Source: Methanosarcinales archaeon
GTDB taxonomy: Archaea > Halobacteriota > Syntropharchaeia > Alkanophagales > Methanospirareceae
Assembly: GCA_025464585.1 (NCBI GenBank)
Contig: JAODGL010000144.1
Span: 1-10,501 of the forward strand
DNA: 10,501 nt
Direction of reading: 5' to 3'
Positions within the stretch are counted from its first letter, which is position 1; each line of letters begins with the position of its first letter. Of the stretch, positions 5,082-10,501 are shown piece after piece. A program made the translations under genes and the position numbers. The notes under the pieces were generated by a model that made no database searches, was not told the DNA's origin, and saw nothing but the letters and a program-made list of their open reading frames with translations.

Positions 5082-6161
5082 ATGAAAACAGAGATTTTGT
5101 CTTGTGTGAAGGTGGAGAAAAAAAGAGGTGAGGAAATTCGGAGAGCATTGAAGGAACTCAAACTGCTGAGAACTGATGCAAGAATAACCTCCAACGATAA
5201 TTTCATTTATTTACCGCTTACAAGAGAGCTAAAAGAAGATGAAAAAGGAGAATTAGAGGTTGATGAAATTCCAACAAGAGAATTTAAGGTGTTGGAACAG
5301 AGAAGAGACATAGAAGACCTCATTGGATTTAAGCCCTCTTATGAAATAGTAGGAGATATAGCGGTGCTAACCGAGATAACGGCTGGGAATGAACAGCTCG
5401 CGGCACATGCACTAATGAACCTGCATAAAAACATTAAAGTGGTTGCAAAACGGATTTCACCCGTGGAAGGTGTATTCAGGAAAAGGAAAGTAGAGATAAT
5501 CGCAGGCGAGAACAGGACAGAAACGATGCATAAGGAGAACGGATGTAGATACAAGCTTGACCTGGAAAAGGTTTATTTTAATCCTCGGTTGGCGAGTGAA
5601 CGAAATAGAGTGGTATCGCAGATCGAGTGCAGCGAAAGAGGGGAAATAATAGACATGTTCGCAGGTGTCGGCTCTTTCTCTATACAAATTGCTAAACGAG
5701 CGCCTCAAAGCCACATTGACGCAATTGATATAAATCCCATTGCGATACAATATCTCAGGGAAAATATAAAACTGAACGGCGTTAGGAATGTAGAAGCAAT
5801 AGAGGGGGACATAAGAGAGATTTACGTGAAGTTCAGAAACAAGGCAGTTAGAATAATCATGAACCTGCCGAAAAGCGCTTATTTGTTTCTTTCCGAGGCG
5901 TTGTGTATGCTCAATTCGCAAGGCGGGATAATCCATTTCTACGATGTGGAATCTTCTTATGTGAATGCAGGGAAGAGGAAATCGCCTGAAACTGCTATCG
6001 CCAGAGCGAAGGAGAAATTGATGACGAAAATAAACGAGGCATGTGAACGTGAAGGATTTCATTTACAGTCATTAGATATACTGGATGCGAGGAAAGTGAA
6101 GCCTTATGCTCCGTATGCGTATATAATTGGCATAGATGCAGTGATAAAATGCACCGGATAA
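5082..6161 (+). CDS. trm5: tRNA (guanine37-N1)-methyltransferase Trm5
   Basis: Trm5 uses S-adenosylmethionine to methylate N1 of G37 next to the anticodon, protecting the reading frame, notably in Pro and Leu tRNAs. The 359-residue protein has an N-terminal D1-like recognition domain (about 1-70), a middle RNA-binding domain (about 75-165) with GENRTETMHKENG around Arg145, and a Rossmann methyltransferase domain. Catalytic-type motifs are VYFNPRLASER (164-174), with Glu173 in the place of the known catalytic Glu; the SAM-binding DMFAGVGSFSI (191-201); AIDINP (214-219); and NLPKSA (261-266). The C terminus has KPYAPYAYI. The ATG at 5082 lacks a clear ribosome site. The last 13 nt overlap the next gene. 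The conserved residues support an active enzyme. Confidence 0.95.
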   Translation: MKTEILSCVKVEKKRGEEIRRALKELKLLRTDARITSNDNFIYLPLTRELKEDEKGELEVDEIPTREFKVLEQRRDIEDLIGFKPSYEIVGDIAVLTEITAGNEQLAAHALMNLHKNIKVVAKRISPVEGVFRKRKVEIIAGENRTETMHKENGCRYKLDLEKVYFNPRLASERNRVVSQIECSERGEIIDMFAGVGSFSIQIAKRAPQSHIDAIDINPIAIQYLRENIKLNGVRNVEAIEGDIREIYVKFRNKAVRIIMNLPKSAYLFLSEALCMLNSQGGIIHFYDVESSYVNAGKRKSPETAIARAKEKLMTKINEACEREGFHLQSLDILDARKVKPYAPYAYIIGIDAVIKCTG

Positions 6162-7327
6162 GGAAAATATTGGCAATTGGATATTCTGTCAGGCATATCG
6201 TATGCTCCGGGAGCAGAGCAGGCTATGAGATGTATGCTGCCGATGCCTTTGGCGATGTGGATACGAAAAGATGTGCAAAAAGACATCTCCTCTTGAACCC
6301 ATTTCAGCTTCGAGCTGATGTTGTCAAAATGCTTAATGCGGGGATAGACGGCATAATTATTGGCTCGGGCTTTGAGAGCGAGGACCTTGATTTCTTAACC
6401 GCTGAGGATAGGAAGATATTAGGGAATGCACCAGAGCTCACGAAAGAAGTATCGAATAAAGCATGGCTCTCATCTCGATTGGACGATTTAGATATCCCAC
6501 ATCCTCTCTCCTGTACCGGCAGAGAAATAGCAGAAGGAGAAGAAAAGGCGAAGCTCTTTCACTATCCTGTGGTAGCCAAACCCGCTTACGGCGGCGGAGG
6601 AACTGCTAATTTCTTCTGTCGCACTGAAAAGGAGTTAATTCGATGTGCAAAACAATTGCCGGAATTTCTATTCCAGGAATATATAAAAGGGACCCCCGCC
6701 TCGGTTTCGCTCATTTCTACAAAAAGGGAGGCAGTTCCGGTATCCGTGAATGAGCAGTTGATAGGTTTGAATTCGCTTTCTGCTCCCGGACCATTTGTCT
6801 ATTGCGGGAACATCTCTCCGCTTGTAACGAAACTCTCAGTCTCGGAGCGGATGTGTGAACTTGCAGCGGAATTGACGCAAGAATTGGGATTGGTGGGCTC
6901 AAACGGCGTTGATTTTGTGCTTGCTGACGATGAACCTGTCGTAATAGAAGTGAATCCACGCTTTCAAGGTAGTTTGGATACAGTGGAACTTTCCACGGGT
7001 TTAAATCTGGTAGATGCGCATGTGAATGCAGTAAAAAAGGGCATATTGACGGAACGAGTGGAAGCAAGAAGATATGCCGCAAAGGCGATTGTGTTTGCAA
7101 AGCAAGAAGGAATGGTGATGGGAAATTTAGATAGGGATGGGATAGTGGATATTCCAGAGAAGGGCAGAATTATAAGGCGTGGAGAACCGATAGCCACGGG
7201 CATAGGGATTGGTGACAGCAGGGAAAGTGCTTTTGCTGAAGCGATGTTGATAGTTGCCACTTACGTATGTCATACGATGTTGCGCCCTTTTCCAACTTCT
7301 ATCTCTGTGGGTCTTGTGTGCCGATAA
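6149..7327 (+). CDS. ATP-grasp ligase, COG2232-like (biotin carboxylase-related carboligase)
   Basis: ATP-grasp enzymes join a carboxylate to an amine or thiol through an acyl phosphate. This 392-residue protein starts with a nucleotide-fold domain (ILAIGYSVRHIVCSGSRAGY, 7-26, then EMYAADAFGDVD). It has the ATP-binding strand PVVAKPAYGGGGTANFF (140-156), QEYIKGTPASVSL (176-188), and the catalytic-site stretch NGVDFVLADDEPVVIEVNPR (252-271) with QGSLD. This pattern fits COG2232, common in methanogens and, as I recall, with a relative in methanopterin gene clusters of methylotrophs; the substrate is unknown to me. The ATG overlaps the trm5 end by 13 nt, so the two are probably cotranslated. The last 20 or so residues (after AEAMLIVATYV) are hydrophobic and do not resemble the preceding domain, so the native end may have been replaced. 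Confidence 0.82.
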   Translation: MHRIRKILAIGYSVRHIVCSGSRAGYEMYAADAFGDVDTKRCAKRHLLLNPFQLRADVVKMLNAGIDGIIIGSGFESEDLDFLTAEDRKILGNAPELTKEVSNKAWLSSRLDDLDIPHPLSCTGREIAEGEEKAKLFHYPVVAKPAYGGGGTANFFCRTEKELIRCAKQLPEFLFQEYIKGTPASVSLISTKREAVPVSVNEQLIGLNSLSAPGPFVYCGNISPLVTKLSVSERMCELAAELTQELGLVGSNGVDFVLADDEPVVIEVNPRFQGSLDTVELSTGLNLVDAHVNAVKKGILTERVEARRYAAKAIVFAKQEGMVMGNLDRDGIVDIPEKGRIIRRGEPIATGIGIGDSRESAFAEAMLIVATYVCHTMLRPFPTSISVGLVCR

Positions 7328-7404
7328 TATAGGCAGCCCAGTGGCGGGCATCCTCAATCCTGATCCAACGATTTCGTCTTACGTTTTGGGGATATGTGAA
7401 GTTT

Positions 7405-7446
7405 GCGGAGCGATAGCGGAGCAAATTTGGGCGAGCGTAAGCGAGC
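7405..7446 (+). repeat. Two GC-rich doublet motifs
   Basis: GCGGAGC is repeated around GATA at 7405-7411 and 7416-7422, and GCGAGC is repeated around GTAA at 7431-7436 and 7441-7446. The two doublets share architecture and differ by one extra G. They resemble members of a small dispersed repeat family, but only this one site is visible in the window. Confidence 0.55.
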
Positions 7447-7562
7447 CACACATCTCCTGTTAGACGACAATCGAACAGTCCGGCAAAGAAAAGTATCAAA
7501 ACAATCGTTTTGGGGCTGTAATCCCGCCATTCACGTTTATAACAGGGTCTCATGTAATCATT

Positions 7563-7591
7563 GATAAAATCGGATTGCTCGCGATTTTATC
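7563..7591. repeat. Perfect 10-bp inverted repeat, possible terminator hairpin
   Basis: GATAAAATCG (7563-7572) pairs exactly with CGATTTTATC (7582-7591) around the 9-nt loop GATTGCTCG, followed by TTT. The stem is AT-rich and the T tract short, so an intrinsic terminator is only one possibility. A protein-binding palindrome or an RNA processing signal are others. Confidence 0.55.
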
Positions 7592-7621
7592 TTTCCACCA
7601 TTATTTTATTGGGCAAGGCTC

Positions 7622-7682
7622 ATCATCCCCTCCTAAGATGGCTTTAACACCTGCTATCTCTAAATTAGAAGGGGTGGATGAT
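7622..7682. repeat. Imperfect inverted repeat with 28-nt loop
   Basis: ATCATCCCCTCCTAA (7622-7636) is largely complementary to TTAGAAGGGGTGGATGAT (7665-7682), with one bulged T (7675) and a few mismatches toward the loop. The arm ends about 30 nt before the TATA box of the glycosylase-like gene, so it could be an operator or the end of a transcript running from the left. Confidence 0.45.
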
Positions 7683-7714
7683 ATATTTTTCCCTCAAAAA
7701 CCTGAAAAAATTAG

Positions 7715-7723
7715 TTTATAAAT
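7715..7723 (+). promoter_or_regulatory. TATA box for the glycosylase-like gene
   Basis: TTTATAAAT is centred about 26 nt before the ATG at 7745, and there is no ribosome site before that ATG. The spacing predicts a leaderless transcript beginning at or next to the start codon. Confidence 0.65.
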
Positions 7724-7744
7724 GCCTGTTAAAGTAAAAGCGAT

Positions 7745-8389
7745 ATGAACTGGAGTGAAATACAAAATAGAATAAAGGGATGTACGAAGTGCAAGGAAGA
7801 AGGCTTTTATTCGGTTAGATGCCCTGATGATAGAATCCCAACATCAGAACCCCGGAACGCAAAGTTCCTTTTTATTTCTGAAGCACCTCCTCTGAACGGT
7901 CGCTACTACTTCTATCACGAAAGATCAAAAGACAGATTGCGAAATAGTTTATTTGAACTCCTACGAAGTGATTTGAACTATGAGGTCAACACCATAGACG
8001 ATTTTATTGCGGCGGGTTTTTATCTTCTGCCGACAGTGAAGTGCCCCTCAGCGAGGAACGATAGAAATGCCGCGCCTCAAGGAAAAGTTATAAAATTCTG
8101 TGCAGAACAGCACCTTAAACGAGAAATCGAGTATATAAAGCCCGAAAGGGTTTGTTTATTAGGACGAACAGCGCTACTGGGTTTTTTAACCTTACGCAAT
8201 ATTTGGGACTTGCAAGCGCGAGGCACTATGGACATGTGGAGACCACTAACCGACACAGCGGGAAAAGTGTTAGAAGTAAAGATTTTAGATAAAAACGTAA
8301 AGTTCGTAATTTCGTATTGGCCAACGAAAAGACATCGCAAGTTTCATCAAATAAGCGAGCACATAAAGCTGTTGATAGATGAAACGTAG
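7745..8389 (+). CDS. Uracil-DNA glycosylase superfamily protein with candidate Fe-S cysteines
   Basis: The 214-residue protein follows the layout of Fe-S uracil-DNA glycosylases (families 4 and 5), which excise uracil from DNA. An N-terminal CTKC (Cys13, Cys16) and later Cys100 (TVKCP) and Cys119 (KFCAEQ) have the spacing of the four cluster ligands. KFLFISEAPP (40-49) stands for the usual GEAPG-type motif, VKCPSARNDRNAAPQ (98-112) for the KCRPPGNR-type segment, and ERVCLLGRTALLGFL (134-148) for the LGRTA strand. The C-terminal HPS motif is replaced by SYWPTKRH (190-197). These departures suggest a divergent subfamily whose base specificity is uncertain; uracil excision is not proven. The ATG at 7745 matches the TATA spacing. 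The end overlaps the next gene by 11 nt. Confidence 0.72.
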   Translation: MNWSEIQNRIKGCTKCKEEGFYSVRCPDDRIPTSEPRNAKFLFISEAPPLNGRYYFYHERSKDRLRNSLFELLRSDLNYEVNTIDDFIAAGFYLLPTVKCPSARNDRNAAPQGKVIKFCAEQHLKREIEYIKPERVCLLGRTALLGFLTLRNIWDLQARGTMDMWRPLTDTAGKVLEVKILDKNVKFVISYWPTKRHRKFHQISEHIKLLIDET

Positions 8390-8624
8390 AGGGGATTACC
8401 TATCAAACCGGTGGCGAGTAAAAAAGGGAAGAGAAGATAAAACGCGTTGCCTGGCAGTGCTTGTATTGCCGCTGACGAAGAAGGACATCTCAAAAGCATC
8501 GGTTCTTACATTTACGTTGTTTTTGTGCGTGCTAATCGGCGAAATTCTGGGAAGAGCGGTGTTCTTCGGTGCGAACGTGCCTCTTGGTGAAGTCATGCCC
8601 TACATCATACCGCCAATAATATAA
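8379..8624 (+). CDS. Small single-pass membrane protein, unknown function
   Basis: This 81-residue frame begins with ATG overlapping the last 11 nt of the glycosylase-like gene, which suggests coupled translation. The N-terminal 35 residues are strongly basic (MKRRGDYLSN, then RWRVKKGREDK). They are followed by a hydrophobic helix from about 40 to 63 (SVLTFTLFLCVLIGEILGRA) and a hydrophobic, proline-containing tail ending VMPYIIPPII. The pattern predicts one membrane-spanning helix with the basic part in the cytoplasm. I do not recognise the family. A start further downstream is possible, since the first 25 residues read as low-complexity basic sequence. The frame is short, but the coherent hydrophobic segment and the overlap make it plausible. 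Confidence 0.55.
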   Translation: MKRRGDYLSNRWRVKKGREDKTRCLAVLVLPLTKKDISKASVLTFTLFLCVLIGEILGRAVFFGANVPLGEVMPYIIPPII

Positions 8625-8890
8625 GAGCAAAAAAGAAAAAATGGAAAAAATGTTTTCCTCACTTTTCTTCATATATGACCCTATAACCCAAAGTAGGCAT
8701 GGATGAAATTTCCTTCACCTCCACCACATTTCCTTCATCAAGGTCAACCGTCGCGACAATAACTCTTTCCGGCGATTTCGGTTTCGGCTATGGTCAGTTC
8801 CTGACGGTATAGTTCATGATGAGAATGCCATACAAAAATATAATTTTTATGATTTTTTATATTTAAATATTTCTAAAATTAAAAAACCGA
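8625..8890. other. AT-rich intergenic region with a minus-strand gene relic
   Basis: Between the small membrane protein gene and the right-hand promoter the only coding-like sequence is the broken minus-strand frame at 8659-8817. The part at 8826-8885 is almost pure A and T and could hold promoters for both strands. Confidence 0.55.
8659..8817 (-). pseudogene. Small minus-strand gene relic with two in-frame stops
   Basis: Read from an ATG at 8815-8817 on the minus strand, the frame gives MNYTVRN, then TGA, P, TAG, then PKPKSPERVIVATVDLDEG, NVVEVKEISSMPTLGYRVIY, EEK and TGA at 8659-8661. The segment after the two stops has a convincing residue mix (alternating hydrophobic strand, acidic turn), and the whole 53-codon frame keeps its register, so this looks like a gene disabled by point changes or the 3' end of a larger lost gene. 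The AT-rich stretch upstream (8826-8885) could have been its promoter. I do not recognise the family. Readthrough or recoding of the stops is possible but nothing in the window supports it. Confidence 0.5.
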
Positions 8891-8893
8891 AAA

Positions 8894-8904
8894 GCTTATA
8901 TATA
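8894..8904 (+). promoter_or_regulatory. TATA box for the secreted protein operon
   Basis: GCTTATATATA preceded by CGAAAA forms a good BRE plus TATA element. Initiation is expected near 8922-8928. That is downstream of the ATG at 8916, so that ATG would not be in the message, and just before the GTG starts at 8932/8935. Confidence 0.6.
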
Positions 8905-8934
8905 TGCAAAATCTTATGAGCGTTGAGGTAGGTG

Positions 8935-9066
8935 GTGGATTGCAGATGGCGGGAAAAAGGCGTCAGGGTATGGGGTGCGATTGCTGTTTTGACGGTTTTG
9001 GAGTTGTTTAATGGCGCGGTAGCGCCCGCGGCGGATGTGGCGAAAAGGGAGGTGATATGTAAGTGA
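8935..9066 (+). CDS. 43-residue frame with signal-peptide-like segment, coupled to the CHAP protein
   Basis: From GTG at 8935 (or GTG at 8932, with an in-frame TAG at 8929-8931) the frame reads basic residues (CRWREKGVRV), a hydrophobic stretch (WGAIAVLTVLELFNGAVA) and a short tail (PAADVAKREVICK), ending in TGA at 9064-9066. The layout of charged start, hydrophobic core and AVA-PA resembles a Sec signal peptide. The TGA shares its A with the ATG of the next gene (TGATG), a typical coupling arrangement. GAGGT at 8925-8929 could be the ribosome site. It may be a small secreted peptide, a leader peptide that couples translation, or a chance frame. Its position between a good TATA box and the next gene favours a real role. 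Confidence 0.45.
   Translation: MDCRWREKGVRVWGAIAVLTVLELFNGAVAPAADVAKREVICK
9047..9056 (+). promoter_or_regulatory. Strong Shine-Dalgarno that decides the start of the CHAP protein
   Basis: GGGAGGTGAT is a near-perfect anti-16S match. It is followed at once by ATG-TAA (9057-9062), then GTG (9063) and ATG (9066) in the same frame. The ATG at 9057 is too close to be used and is stopped at once, so 9063 or 9066 (6 and 9 nt after the site) must be the functional start. Confidence 0.8.
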
Positions 9067-10501
9067 TGAATGAGAGCTGGAAGATTGGGTGTTTGGTTGC
9101 GGTTTTGGTTGGTTTAATATTGTGTACATCAGCGGTACAAGCCGTGTACGTGTATCAATGTGGAGATCAAAAAGATACTTGCTATTGTGGCAAAGCAAAT
9201 CCTATGCCTTGTTGTGACAATAATTGTAACGGAAGAGAAACTGATGTCTGTGATGGAAATTGTGCCTGGTGGGCATGGGAGCAAGCATGCTGTAATTGGG
9301 GTGTGGGATTACCGGGCAGTGTAAGTAAGTGGGATGATGGTCGCACCTATTCTAAGACAGTACCAGTGGTAGACGCAATCGCTGTTCGTTGTGGTAAAGT
9401 ACAGGAAAGTGGTGGAGACATCAGATGTGCTCTTGGCGAACTTAAACACACAGCTTATGTGGTGTGGGTTAGTAGTGATAAAAAATACGTGAAAGTTTCT
9501 GAAATGAACTGTTGGAATAAAAACGGTGGTCCTTGTGACAAGTGCAGTGGACAGCCGTGTTCAGATTGCGAGACAACTGGACACAGTTACAGATATCACA
9601 CTTACCCATCCAGCTGGTTTAGTTATTATATATACCCTCCTACTGTTGTAAAACCAACTGTCGAAACAAAACCTGCTACATCTATAACGGAAACAGCAGC
9701 AACCCTCAATGGAAAAATCATCAATGATGGAGGTGCGAGTGTTGATGAAAGGAGATTTGATTGGGGAACAACTCCTTCTTGCTCAGATGGTTGGACAAGA
9801 GATGTTACTATATCCGGCGATAGCTTTAGTTATCGGCTTACTGGATTAAAACCCGGCACAAAATATTATTTCCGTGCATGGGCTCATAATAGCGCAGGTT
9901 GGAGTTACGGGAAAGTTTTATCTTTTACAACAAAAGAAGACGGAGATCATACGCCTCCAACAGTTGATGCTTTTGATGTTACACCCCGCTCTATAACTTT
10001 AGGTAATGCATTTACAATTTCCTATACCGTTTCAGATAAAGGGGGTTCTGGTCTAAATCGGGTGGAACTGTGGCGAAAGCGTGAGGGAGGGGGGGATTGG
10101 AGAGAAATTAATAGAACTTCCTTAATAGGGGTAGGTGATGGACCTTACTCTGGCTCCTTCTCTGATAGCCCCATTTTTCCTGGCACTTATTGGTATGGTA
10201 TACATGTAGTAGATGATGCAGGACTTTGGAGTGTTGAGCCAGACCCACCAGGTCCAATTAAAGTAGAAGTTACAGAACCAGATACAACACCTCCGACCAC
10301 ATCATGCTCGCTTTCACCCTCATCACCCAACGGAGAGAATGGATGGTATGTTTCTTCTGTTAAAGTTACACTATCATCAACAGATTCAGGAAGTGGGGTT
10401 GACTACATAAAATATAGGATTGATTCTGGACATTGGAAGACTCATTATGGCAGTTCTATATCATTCACAGTGTCAGACGATGGAAAACACACAGTTTATT
10501 A
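9066..10501 (+). CDS. Secreted multidomain protein: CHAP peptidase/amidase with FN3 and Ig-like domains (3' end outside window)
   Basis: The frame is open for 478 codons and runs off the window. Residues 1-26 form a signal peptide (WKIGCLVAVLVGLILC, then TSAVQA). Residues about 30-190 match a CHAP domain: GNCAWWAWEQ holds the nucleophile-type Cys66, LKHTAYVVWV holds His128, and YVKVSEMN holds Glu146. CHAP enzymes usually cut peptidoglycan peptides or amide bonds. This domain is unusually rich in cysteine (about 17 after the signal peptide), including CDKCSGQPCSDC (157-168), suggesting disulfides or metal binding. Residues about 195-290 are FN3-like (TETAATLNGKI, LKPGTKYYFRAWAHN). Two Ig-like domains begin at TPPTV (296) and TPPTT (408), the second with YIKYRIDSGHWKTHYG of the OmpL47-like type. 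The start could also be GTG at 9063. The layout fits a cell-surface or exported protein acting on walls or matrix. Confidence 0.85.
   Translation, partial: MNESWKIGCLVAVLVGLILCTSAVQAVYVYQCGDQKDTCYCGKANPMPCCDNNCNGRETDVCDGNCAWWAWEQACCNWGVGLPGSVSKWDDGRTYSKTVPVVDAIAVRCGKVQESGGDIRCALGELKHTAYVVWVSSDKKYVKVSEMNCWNKNGGPCDKCSGQPCSDCETTGHSYRYHTYPSSWFSYYIYPPTVVKPTVETKPATSITETAATLNGKIINDGGASVDERRFDWGTTPSCSDGWTRDVTISGDSFSYRLTGLKPGTKYYFRAWAHNSAGWSYGKVLSFTTKEDGDHTPPTVDAFDVTPRSITLGNAFTISYTVSDKGGSGLNRVELWRKREGGGDWREINRTSLIGVGDGPYSGSFSDSPIFPGTYWYGIHVVDDAGLWSVEPDPPGPIKVEVTEPDTTPPTTSCSLSPSSPNGENGWYVSSVKVTLSSTDSGSGVDYIKYRIDSGHWKTHYGSSISFTVSDDGKHTVY

Larger units (their letters stand above)
7328..7744. other. Long gap with doublet motifs and inverted repeats
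   Basis: No convincing gene is found in these 417 nt. The short frames on both strands are low-complexity shadows. The first half is richer in GC and holds two doublets of the same design: GCGGAGC-GATA-GCGGAGC (7405-7422) and GCGAGC-GTAA-GCGAGC (7431-7446). The sequence CGTTTTGGGG occurs at 7382-7391 and again near 7504-7513, where it follows CAAAACAAT. The second half holds a perfect stem-loop (7563-7591), a long imperfect inverted repeat (7622-7682) and the TATA box of the next gene. The region could be a decayed mobile element or an unrecognised RNA gene. Confidence 0.6.

Noticed and set aside
4417..5148. Long 243-residue minus-strand frame
   Set aside because: It runs across rps9, rpoN, the tRNA and rpoK, all firmly identified on the plus strand, and has no recognisable motif.
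5457..6062. 201-residue minus-strand frame inside trm5
   Set aside because: It is a shadow of a gene with intact catalytic-type motifs and shows no features of its own.
7299..7553. 84-residue minus-strand frame in the gap after the ATP-grasp gene
   Set aside because: Part of a long shadow frame from the ATP-grasp gene; it contains the GC-rich doublets and shows no protein family pattern. I kept the DNA as repeat-like instead.
7328..7744. Possible CRISPR array
   Set aside because: The repeats here are only 6-10 nt long and paired within doublets; there is no series of equal repeats with equal spacers, and no cas gene is nearby.
8916..9011. 31-codon frame from ATG 8916
   Set aside because: The ATG lies only about 16 nt from the TATA centre, so transcription would begin downstream of it, and the glycine-rich product shows no features.
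8914..9198. 94-residue minus-strand frame
   Set aside because: It is antisense to the promoter, short frame and start of the CHAP gene, and is rich in Ser, Pro, His and Gln as expected of a complement.

Overview
The window reads as a chromosomal segment of an archaeon. Three things show this: a compact cluster of archaeal-type ribosomal protein and RNA polymerase subunit genes (L18e, L13, S9, RpoN, RpoK), an archaeal Trm5-type tRNA methyltransferase, and TATA-box promoters placed about 25 nt before several starts, some of which look leaderless. The gene ftr (formylmethanofuran:tetrahydromethanopterin formyltransferase) points to a lineage using methanopterin C1 chemistry, that is a methanogen, an anaerobic methane or alkane oxidiser, or a close relative. 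An ANME-1-like or related Halobacteriota identity is my guess and is not proven by the window.

Layout. Bases 1-661 hold no intact gene. They contain short repeats and a frameshifted minus-strand gene remnant (299-628). Bases 662-2329 are a two-gene unit, hemD-like (uroporphyrinogen-III synthase) followed by ftr. Bases 2416-2960 carry two small genes, a BrnT-like toxin candidate and an acidic partner of unknown family. The gap at 2961-3204 contains a 40-bp degenerate copy of an internal piece of ftr and two TATA boxes. Bases 3205-5007 are the information-processing cluster rpl18e-rpl13-rps9-rpoN-tRNA-Pro(CGG)-rpoK. Bases 5082-7327 are trm5 overlapping an ATP-grasp ligase gene of the COG2232 type. 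A 417-nt gap (7328-7744) holds short doublet motifs and two inverted repeats. Bases 7745-8624 are a uracil-DNA glycosylase superfamily gene with four candidate Fe-S cysteines, overlapped by a gene for a small membrane protein. A minus-strand relic with two in-frame stops lies at 8659-8817.

The most striking part is the right end. A good TATA box (about 8896) drives a 43-codon reading frame with a signal-peptide-like hydrophobic stretch. It overlaps by one base the start of a large secreted protein that runs off the window. That protein has a signal peptide, a cysteine-rich CHAP-type amidase/peptidase domain with a visible Cys/His/Glu set, a fibronectin-III-like domain and at least two Ig-like domains. 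A secreted CHAP enzyme in an organism expected to lack murein is worth attention, because the substrate could be the wall of a bacterial neighbour.

Functional links: the Trm5 enzyme is encoded close to a tRNA-Pro whose base 37 is G, a known type of Trm5 substrate. HemD (tetrapyrrole synthesis) and Ftr (C1 carrier chemistry) could both serve methane-type metabolism, where corrinoids, F430 and methanopterin are needed.
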